Positions 46,461 through 55,373 of a stretch of 64,000 bases of DNA are shown here, piece after piece (position 1 is the first letter of the stretch; each line of letters begins with the position of its first letter). The notes beneath the pieces were generated by a model. It ran no database searches. It was given only the letters and a program-made list of their open reading frames with translations, and was not told the DNA's origin. The stretch comes from Thalassia testudinum (Eukaryota; Streptophyta; Magnoliopsida; Alismatales; Hydrocharitaceae): contig JAZHRO010000063.1 of NCBI GenBank assembly GCA_037157565.1, positions 12,320,001 to 12,384,000 on the forward strand. Reading direction: 5' to 3'. The translations under genes and the position numbers were made by a program.

Positions 46461-49237
46461 TGATGAGAACCTCATCATGAGCCATAACTAGCTCATTTTG
46501 ACCCAATACAAAGGATAAAAGCTCCTACATAACTCAAGGAAAGGCTTAACTCAGAGAATTCTGAGTTTAAGGAGAAAACAAGTCATAAGGGGTAAAAATG
46601 CAATTTCACCAGTATAATCTGCATACAGGGTAATTCAGGGCCCAAACATAGGTCAAAGCAACTTAATAAGAATAAAAGTGATCTAGCAAGGGCTACAAGC
46701 AATTCTAAGAAACTAAATGATAAATCTGTAACCCTAAAGTAACCCACTTCAATTCACAAGGTTCGAGGCAAATTAAAAATAGAATAAACCCTCTAAAATT
46801 CATAGAAAAATAATCTCTAGGGTTTAGAACCTTCAATTTGGCCTTTAGAACCCATTTTGACCTACATTGAGAACCATGCCCAATTAATAACTTAATTTGG
46901 GTTTTTGCGCAAATTGACCGGTCAAACAAGGTTTAAGATGAAAATGAAATTCACCATCAGATTCCTTAGGTCCTAATTAGTCATGTATAAAAACTTGAGC
47001 CTCAGAAGAAACCCCCTTGACCGACTTTACACTTTGGTCCTCATATATTTACTCTTTGGCCCTCAACTTTTGAACCCTCGCATTTTGGCCCCTAACTCTC
47101 CTTCGTTCTTTGCAATCAGGTCCCTCCTGCAAAACCCTGCCAGCACCATGCTCCGGCGACCTTGCGCGGAGCATGGCGCCGCGCAGGGTGAGGTGGAGGA
47201 CCTGGCAAGTAAACCGGGGGTGCCCTGCGTCGTCAGCCGTCGCAGGGGCACCCCCCTGGTCATTGTAGCCCACCATACCGGCCGTGCGAACGCACGGACG
47301 GTATGGGTTCGTGTTTCCGACCATTCTCCGGCGAGGGAGACACGTCGTCTCCCTCCGCCTTCCTCCCTGTTTCATCCCTATAAATACCCCCCGCTGCTCC
47401 ACCGACCAGGGCAGCCTGGATCTGACGGAGAAAATCCCCAACTTTCTTCTCTTCTTCCTCCGGCAGACGCTCACCAGCTCCGGCGGCTTCCTCCCCCTCC
47501 ACCTCTTCGCTCTGCCGCAATACCAGCAGCAGAGACTTCCTCCCCTGCTCTTCCCGCGCCACGCCGCACCCAGCTGGCGCCTCTCCGGCTCTCTGCTCGC
47601 CGCCGCCCCTTTCCCTGAGCATCGTCTTCTCCGGCGACAGTCGATACGACTGTCGCCCTGTTCCTCCCCTTTCGTCCCTGCAAGTAAGCTAGAGCTACTC
47701 CCCTTCTTCTCCTCTTTCGTTCCCCGCTTTCAATTTAGTCAATTAAGCCCTCGACCGACCCTGACCACCTTCACCCCCTTCGTCTCCGACCACCCTCCAG
47801 CGAGCCGCTCCCATCACCTCAGCGACCCACACGGCTCGCCAACCACCGCAGGACCTCCGCCTCCTCACCCTGATCAATCTCCGCCCTACCACTTCCCCCA
47901 CATCACCCTCTGCAACTCCACCGAACAGACCCATCCTCCAACCCACAGTCCGACCTAGGGCAGCCCTCGCGCCACGCTCAGCGCCAAGCCCAGATTCACT
48001 CCCAGGCCTTGCGAGGAGTTTTGGCAAAACACCAGGTTCGCAGCCGAGGAAGAAAACTCCGCGTGACGCTGCCATCTCCTGCTGAATTCCCCGCTGCGGG
48101 CGCGCAATTGAGGTGGGCCGTTTAGTCCCACCTCGGAAACGCCTGAAGAGCCGCAGCGACATAAGATGCAAAAGTGCAGTAGCCTTACTGCCTCAGTACA
48201 CGGGGTGAGGTCCCCTTCACCCGCCTGGTTACCCGGTCTCGTCCGCGCTCACGCCCCGCGGACCTGACCCGAACCGACCCGACCCGACTCGACTGACCTG
48301 CACTCCTCGCCCACCACGCACGCCGGTGGGCCTGGACCCGGGCCTGATCCGAACCCGGTTACCCGGTAGCTCTGGGAGAGCTTTCCCAAGAGTGGTTTCA
48401 GAGAGAAAGAGAGATGCGGGGGGGGGAGGGTAGAGTAGGTTTTGCTTCTGACGAGAAACTCTGAAGTGTGCAGGCGAAGAAGAAGACCCGCGGAAGAAGA
48501 AGTGCAGGTGAAGAAGAAGGAGCTGCACTGTAGCAAATGCATAGTTAAGTCGTCGAAGCACCGGGTCAGACGACGGAAGGTCAGCAGCCAGAGCAGGAAA
48601 GAAGGCAGGCTGAAGAAAGAAAGAAAAGAAGAGCAACGGCCAAAGCAGAAGAAGAAGAAAGGAAGACTTAGTAGCTGAAGGTAGAAGCTCTGCAGCCATA
48701 AGGAAGAAGAAGAAGGAGATCTGAAGAAAGAAAGGAAGAAGAAACATTCACAGAAGAGACTGCATAAAAAAGAAGAAGAGAGGCCAAGACAGAAACCAAG
48801 GAAGAAGAAGAAGGAGATCTGAAGAGGAACATCACCTCTGCAGAACAAAGAAGAAGAAGGAGATCTGAAGAAAGAAAGGAAGAAGAAACATTCACAGAAG
48901 AGACTGCATAGAAAAGAAGAAGAGAGGCCAAGACAGAAACCAAGGAAGAAGAAGAAGGAGATCTGAAGAGGAACATCACCTCTGCAGAACAAAGAAGAAG
49001 AAGGAGATCTGAAGAAAAGAAAGAAAGAAGAACATCACAACAAATTCTTTCCCTCTCTTTATTTTGTAAAAGAAACATGTATATCTCTAGAATACGACTT
49101 GCTCCCTGAGTTCGACCTCGGGAACTCTTTCATTTTCCGAGTAAAAAAATTTATATTTGAAATGTTGGTAATAACCGGCTTTACTACAACGTTATAACAA
49201 AACCAAAACCCTCAAACCCGGTTGCCGCGACGTTTCA
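46461..49237 (+). repeat. E5 3' LTR
   Basis: The LTR starts TGATGAGAACC and ends CGACGTTTCA, and is followed by GGCAT. It is nearly identical to the 5' LTR until the purine-rich region. There it carries an extra unique segment (about 48520-48705) and an extra tandem unit containing GGAGATCTGAAG and AACATTCACAGAAGAG. The TATA box is at 47389-47395. Confidence 0.93.
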
Positions 49238-49998
49238 GGCATACCCGCTAGCGGAAATGACTGACCGCATGCCAATGCGGGGTAGCTACCGATGCGCTTA
49301 TTGCACGTGCCGTAGTCACCGCTACGTCTGTCAGTGACCTCGGGGTGGTTGACTGGGTGTAGGACTACCATGAAGGACTCTCCCGGCCAGGAGAGAACCA
49401 TGTGTACCTTTTACTCTTTGGAAAAGACTGCAATCAAGATCATTCCCACTAGGAACATGCAAGATCAAGAAAGAAATCTGAAAGTAAACCAATGGGGTGA
49501 AAAGAAATTACTTGTAAAATAAATAACTGGAAAAGGATAAATATACCTGCTAGTTTCTAATGCTTTAGATAGTTTGGTTATCACTCTACTCAGTGTTCGC
49601 TGACTCCGTTTTCTCATAACACTGTTCAGGTCCAGGAGTTAAACAGCCCGAGCTACTGCCTGCAGAGGGTGCTGGGCTCAGTCAAGCCCAACCGTAGTTT
49701 CCAGTACTTTTGTTGTACTCTCTTTTCTGCTATAGTGAGTTTCAGACTTATTGTTACTGTTCCTATTACTGTTACTTTTGTTCTACTTTCCTGTTGTTGT
49801 GGTGGTATGTATTGAACTAGTAGCTTTTACTTTCCCTTACTACTTATACGCTTTGACTATTAGTTACATTGCATAGTGAGTGTGGTTTATTTTCCTACTT
49901 TTCGGTTATTTCTTATTAAGAGAATGGGTCTTGGAATTAGTCGAGGTGAGCCAGTCTTGGGTCCTGTAGGGATTCAGGAACCGAGTCTTAACAACATC

Positions 49999-50751
49999 AT
50001 AGTCGAGCGAGACATCGCCACAGGTGAATTTGCTATGTCACCTCAAGTAGAGGAGGAAGACCAACAACTTCCTCGTGGCCACTCTCAAACTGCCACGCAA
50101 ACCACGTCAAGGGCCTTGTTATTCACTAATGCAACTTCATTTCAAGATGTAACTACATCTACCCACATTCCAAACCTTAATTTTGCTAATGGAGCATTCA
50201 ATCTCACTTCCCAATCGTACGGGATTGGACAAGACTTCTTCTCATACCAGTCACCCACTCCCAATTTTAACAACATGGTTTTCACTTCCTTTAGGGGTGC
50301 TGGGCCTTCCTACTCAAGCTTCAACCCAAACGAGGGAGTTAGGCCAACTCCAAATCGAAACCCGTCTCCTCCCCTAGTACGAGATCCACCAGCAGCTTCC
50401 CATAAGCGATCCTCCATTGGGAACACCGGTAGTGGTGGGAAACGACAACAGGGTACCTCCTCCAATATGACTGCAACGTCGAAACAAGTGGCTGAGACTA
50501 ATGCACTTTTAAGAAAAATTGTTGATTACCATATCTCCAAGCCTAGGAGGCCAGATATCTCCAATGATATAAAGGAGTGCTTGACTAGGGTAAGAGAGAA
50601 GTTGCCCATGATTGAAGCAAATGATCTAGTCACATTAGCTGATCTATTCACTTTGGAAGCCCAGAGGGTAGTATTCCAACAGATTCTAGATCACAAGGAA
50701 GCCCTGGCGGCCTGGCTACAAAAGCATCTAGGGAATGACTACGACATCTGA
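49999..50751 (+). pseudogene. Harbinger-type ORF1 (MYB/SANT-like), segment 3
   Basis: This is the C-terminal part of the split MYB/SANT-like protein. The frame is open for 250 codons and begins IVERDIATGE, matching the family's F-G-K-D-R-A-T-G strand directly after FPHYNDV of segment 2. A long Ser/Pro/Asn-rich linker follows. The C-terminal helical tail has DISNDIKECLTRVREKL, DLVTLADLFTLEAQRVVF and AAWLQKHLG, the usual end of these proteins. It stops at 50749-50751. The open state here contrasts with the stops in segment 1. Confidence 0.8.
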
Positions 50752-50996
50752 TGTGGTGTCTACACTTTGGTGTGATGGATGTTAACTTACTATTGCTTGT
50801 GCTTTTCATTTGTGGTATGTAAAGCTTATGATGTCTGTAAGTAGTGGTTTATGCATGTTTCTTGTATTTCTGGTAGTTCTCTCAAACATTAGCATGTATT
50901 ATCAAAACTAATTTCGTTAATGTCATGTTATCTAGGTTAGCTATTTTTATGGTGAAATAATGTGATTTGTTATTTTATCTCCCATTGGTAATTAGG
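50752..50996. other. Spacer between MYB genes
   Basis: AT-rich, no coding signal. It could be 3' UTR and intron sequence; a TAG acceptor precedes the next ATG. Confidence 0.5.
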
Positions 50997-51368
50997 ATGA
51001 GACCACCCCCATTCAGTTGGTGTGAGGTAGATGACACAATATTTTTGAGCCTCGTCCAATGGGAACAACTAAAGGGTGATCGGGTGCAAGCCAAACTAAG
51101 TAGAAATGGATGGAGAGAAGTGGTTGTTCACCTCAACAATCTTGTCAACGCCAACTTGAGTATGCATGTATTTCGTAATAGGTGGAAAAGATTGAAACAT
51201 TCCTACTGCCTTATCAATCGCCTACTACAGATGGAAGGTTGGATGTGGGCGAGACTGAATATCTCATCGTATCACCTTCCCCTTATTGTTGGGATATGGT
51301 GGAACCAATCTATCATAGATCCATTCGTTGAAAGCCGTTCCCGCCTTACCTCATAATGCATGAAATCA
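50997..51368 (+). pseudogene. Second MYB/SANT-like domain, frameshifted
   Basis: The ATG at 50997 is preceded by an acceptor-like ATTAG. The product reads FSWCEVDDTIFLSLV, then RNGWREVVVHLNN and FRNRWKRLKHSY, a Myb/SANT-like trihelical pattern distinct from ORF1. Near 51245 the frame shifts by one base. The family signature then continues in another frame through EYLIVSPSPYCWD to KPFPPYL before 51368. No C-terminal tail like segment 3 follows. It may be a duplicate ORF1 or the N-terminal exon of the transposase gene. Confidence 0.6.
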
Positions 51369-51583
51369 AGTCTATCTGACTATCTGGTTAAAAGGGATAA
51401 TTCTGTAGTTTATGGCATTTTATGCGACTACTATTCCATGTTGTCGTTTAATGCAACTACTTTCATGTTATGTGTAGGGTAAAAGTTTGCTTCATGTCGT
51501 TAGGTCTCATGTACGATTTCGTTATGACTATAAACTGTATGGTTATCTTTGAAATTTTCAATTGGATTTATATTTGTCTAGGG

Positions 51584-52862
51584 ATGGGCCCTCGGACAAT
51601 TGACAACTACTCAAGCAGTTCTGGGGAAGAGGAATTGGCCATAGTGGAAATGATTTTACCTCTAGTAGTGCAATATCCTGAAGATATGGAGCACATCGCA
51701 AGGATGCCAAGAAACATGACCCTATGACAGGGCATCTATGGGTTCATGATGTGCTCGCTGGTCACCCATCGAGATGTTATGATGAATTTAGACTATCGAA
51801 GCAATGTTTCCATGCTCTAGTGGAGATCCTATCTACTCGACAATTGTTGAAAGATACAAGCAACACTACTGTCAGGGAGCAACTCGCTATTGTCTTATCT
51901 ATTTTGGGACATGAAGGTTCCAATCGTCATGTTATGGAATGGTTTCAACACTTTGGAGAGACTATCAGTCGTTACTTTAACAAGGGTTTGAAAGCTATTG
52001 TCGCCCTTAAGAAGGATTTCATCCGCCAACCTTGAACTAATGCCAACCTTGAACTGATGCCCCAGTTCCTAAGAAGATTGCAAGCAATCACAACTTTTAC
52101 CCTTATTTCAAGGTACCTTTCAGTCTGTGAAGTTTTGTAATATATGCATTTGTAGTGTTCTTTTCGACACTTTGACATGGAGTTAACCCCATGTAGGAAG
52201 TCATTGGTGCCATTGATGGTTTCCACGTACGATCAACAATGAAAGCATCTAACCAACCTAGATTTAGAAATAGAAAGGGTTACACTAGTCAAAATGTACT
52301 AGCTACTGTTGGTTTTGATCTTGAGTTTCTTTTTACCATAACCGATTTTGATGGATCAACTGTAGATAGGCGTGTATTGCAATGGGCATTAACAAATGGT
52401 GATTTCAGAGTCCCTCTAGTAGGAGATACTTGGGAGATCTGGGTTATGCCAACAAGGAGAGGTTTCTAGCACCCTTCCATGGTGTATCCTACCACCTACA
52501 AGAATTTAGGGATGTTCCTACCAGAATGAGAAACAATATACAACCACCACCATGCTCAGTTGAGACAGGTGGTAGAAAGAGCTTTCGGAGTTCTTGAAAA
52601 GAGATTTACTATTTTGGACAAGAGGTCGTTCTACTCATTCAGAACGCATAGGCATATTGTGAAGGCTGCTTGCATCATATAGAATTTCATACATCGTTTC
52701 GCTGCGGATGATTTATTCTTTGCGGAAGGTCTTAAAGATTTCGAGGATGTTGGTGACATCGAAGTTGGGCATGAAGTTGATGCTAATGAAGTTATAGGGG
52801 GCGAGTCCATTCGTGCCCATATCGCACGACAACTCTGGGATGCTTATCATTCTCGACGTTGA
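51584..52862 (+). pseudogene. PIF/Harbinger-type DDE transposase
   Basis: This is a DDE_Tnp_4/HARBI1-like transposase. The ATG at 51584 follows a TCTAG acceptor-like site. After one frameshift near 51720 the N-terminal helical region reads GHLWVHDVLAGHP, FRLSKQCFHALVEIL, REQLAIVLSILGHE and ETISRYFNKGL. An intron fits 52113-52196 (GT...AG) and joins FYPYFK to EVIGAIDGFHV in phase. The catalytic Asp codons are at 52215-52217 (IDG) and 52436-52438 (GDLGY). The Glu codon is at 52575-52577 (VVERAFG). Additional frameshifts fall near 52420 and 52500, with a stop at about 52681. The 3' end reads RAHIARQLWDAYHSRR before the TGA at 52860-52862. All three catalytic residues survive but the frame is broken. 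Confidence 0.85.
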
Positions 52863-52995
52863 TCGGAAATGTCTATACCGTCAGTGTAACAGTCATTACC
52901 TTCCTGTTTGACAATGTGGCATTACTTACGTTGTCACTACATCTATTTTCTCTTACTTTCTTTTGATTGATCGTCAAAACCGTTGCTTGTAGACA

Positions 52996-55215
52996 TAATA
53001 AACGCCAGTTTATCATCATTCTTATGCATTAAAACAAACCTATCTCTTAGGATTTTACTCTGCAAATGGGTTTTTGGGCTACATTTAGGCATTAATTAGG
53101 TTAGGCATGCATTGCACTTTTTATTATCTTTTTAATGTGTTTTTGTGAGTGTTAGGGATATACAAATTGCCAGATCCCTAGAACCCTAGCACTTAGGAAG
53201 GCAACTGGTGAAGGAGAAGCTCTTACCAGCTAGAACTCAGCTTGATCCAGCTCACCATAGCTGGAATCCAGCTCACCTGAATTAAGGTTAGCTCATCCTA
53301 GCTCCATTCAGCTTATCTCAGTTGAATGGCAGCTCAAGAGAGCTCATCTTAGCTCACCTTAGCTCAGGTCAGCTTAGATCTAGCTCAACTTAGCTGAGTC
53401 TAGCTCATCTCATTTCCCATTAGTCCATAGGGAGCTCTAGCTAGCTCAGCTGAGTTGACTGGAGTTCACCCCAACTCAGGTCCAGCTACATCCAACTCCA
53501 CTCAACTCCAGACTACTGAAGATGACTTCATTCCAGCTTAGGAAGCTCAAGTCCAACTCCCGGGAACTTAGCTTAGCTCAACTCAGGTGAGCTAAGCTAC
53601 CTTAGCTGCCTCACCCAGCTTAATCCTTCCTGGGAGCACTAGACCTAGCTCACCTCAGCTCAATTCAGCAGAAGCCAGCTCACTTTAGCTTGGCTTAGCA
53701 GCTAGCAAAGAACTAGCAAGCTAAGCCAGCTAAAGTTGCTCCATGCTAACCTCTTCAATAGCTACCAGCTCCATTTCAAGCTCCAAACTTCTCCTACTCA
53801 GCTCCTCTCTTCAAACCCTAGCTCCAATACCTCCACCTCTACTCCACTACTAGCTAAGCTAGCTTAGCTAGGCTCCAGCTCCCTTGGCAATCCACCACCT
53901 AAAAACCCTCCTTAGCTAGCTCTACCAACTAAGCCCTACTTAAGCTCACCTAAGCTAGCTCCACTCTACTCCTTTTGGCGCCACCACCTAGCCTTCCCAC
54001 TACCACCAAAAGACACCACTAAATGGCGCCAAAACCACCTATAACTACCCTTGTTTTGGCACCAAAAATTCCCTCCAAAAATCCCCCCATCCTAACCCTA
54101 CTCCTACCCATATAACCCATCCTAGCCACCCACCTGCCCCTCCTTCTAGAACCCTACTTGGCGCCACCTAAGCCCCCTTTCTAGAACCCATTTTGGCGCC
54201 AACTTCAAGGGGTGCCACCACCCATAACCACCACCTAGGTAACCCTTGGGTTGGCGCCAATCACCCTTAGCCCTAAGATCCCCAACTACCCCCCATATCC
54301 TATATTAGCCATCCATTCCAAGAGCCACCTATGCCCCCCTTCCTACACTATATATACCCACCTAACTTCCCACATTTTCATCATCCTCCCATTAGATAAT
54401 TTCCACCTTACTTCCACCTAAACCTACGACCAAGAAGAAGGAGTAGAGAAGAAGATTAAGGGGGCACATCACCCACCCCCTTGGTGCCTTCTTCTCCCCA
54501 TTCCTTCCCTTTGTGCCATGCCAAGAAGGAGGAGGATCTTCACCACCAGGAGGACGGCCAGGCAAGGAGAAGCAAGGGTGGTGCACACCCACCCTTGAAG
54601 GAGAGAATTGAAGGTGGTAGCTTCCACCTTGGAGGAGCATCTCAAGGAAGGAGAAGGAGGAGCCCTTTTCAAGCCTAGGAGACCCTAAGCTTGGAGCAAG
54701 GAGCTTCCCCTCTTCACCAACAATTCAGGAGGACTTGTGTTTTATTTTATTTGTTGCAATTATCTAGTAGTAGAAGCATTCATCTACTAGGTTTTTCTAT
54801 AAAACACTTTCTCATTAATCTAGTTGCCTTCTTTGAAATTGTTGTGATTCTAGCACTCTTCACTCCCTCTCCTTAATTACTCTAGGCCTCCACGTGCCTA
54901 GAGTGAGCTTAGGGAGAGGAATTATTTATCGCTTAGGTGTTAGCTTAGTGATCGTAGTTATTATTTACTTTCCCGCCAACAACTCGTGTTTTCCTTCATT
55001 ATTTCAAAACCCTAAAAAAATGATATATTGAAAAAGACCAAAAAGAAAGTTGAGATCTATTTTTCAAGCAAGGGATTTGATTTGCAAACATATTACCTCC
55101 TTGGAAGACCCTAGATACCCCACTACCTAGGTTATAAATTTTAAAAGCGAATCCATTTTTGTGCGTTGCAACGACTTAAAATCCTAAATTAACAAACCAC
55201 ACAAAAATGCGATCA
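52996..55215 (+). repeat. E2-family solo LTR
   Basis: This 2.2-kb solo LTR is flanked by AGACA on both sides (52991-52995 and 55216-55220). It starts TAATAAACGCC and ends AATGCGATCA, and is related along its length to the E2 LTRs. It has an AGCT-palindrome block (53210-53960), six TGGCGCCA-type sites (53976-54259), TATATATA (54349-54356), and a coding-like but unsupported purine-rich segment (54430-54690). No internal domain is present. Confidence 0.88.
53976..54259 (+). promoter_or_regulatory. Cluster of E2F-like TGGCGCCA palindromes
   Basis: TGGCGCCA occurs at 53976, 54024, 54160, 54194 and 54252, and the variant TGGCACCA at 54057. Several have T/A extensions (TTTTGGCGCC at 54191 and GGCGCCAAAA at 54025), matching the E2F half-site TTTGGCGC on one or both strands. 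All lie 90-375 bp upstream of the TATA element. Confidence 0.5.
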
Positions 55216-55318
55216 AGACATAAACTCTACCCTAATTACTATGTCCTTACTTTAAACCAGCATTTATATGAGTCTTTCCATATTAGACATGCATTTCCTA
55301 TTCAGCAATATTGTAGGT

Positions 55319-55373
55319 ATGGAGAGACCACCTGAAGAAATTACCCATTATTGTCTCCACGGCCAAAAATGCC
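55319..55373 (+). pseudogene. GRF zinc-finger gene, 5' segment
   Basis: The ATG at 55319 follows an acceptor-like TTGTAG. It encodes MERPPEEITHYCLHGQKC, then is cut by solo LTR B. The ATGCC duplicated by the insertion (55369-55373 and 58166-58170) lets the frame continue without shift into 58171. It contributes the first zinc-binding Cys cluster of a GRF-type finger. The small size and position downstream of the transposase suggest a separate gene of the same locus. Confidence 0.6.

Larger units (their letters stand above)
35826..49237 (+). mobile_element. E5: young, nearly intact Athila-like element
   Basis: This 13.4-kb element lies inside solo LTR A, flanked by the exact 5-bp duplication GGCAT (35821-35825 and 49238-49242). 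Its LTRs are at 35826-38315 (2490 bp) and 46461-49237 (2777 bp). It has a perfect tRNA-Asp PBS, a gag frame (39247-41229), a pol frame (41238-44912) and a PPT at 46448-46460. By eye the LTRs differ by about a dozen substitutions plus a purine-repeat expansion, so insertion was recent. There is no env-like frame after pol. The one clear lesion is a gap between gag and protease. Confidence 0.95.
33856..49993 (+). repeat. Solo LTR A, split by E5
   Basis: The LTR occupies 33856-35825 and 49238-49993 (about 2.7 kb). It starts TGTAAAGACCCG and ends GAGTCTTAACA, near-inverted ends as in many plant Gypsy LTRs. It is flanked by ACATC on both sides (33851-33855 and 49994-49998). It has TATAAAA at 34060-34066, many AGACGTCTGG motifs (33880-34800) and internal repeats around AGTGTAGGGAGGGAG (35500-35710). 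A second member of the family is LTR B. No internal domain remains, so this is a recombination product. Confidence 0.85.
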
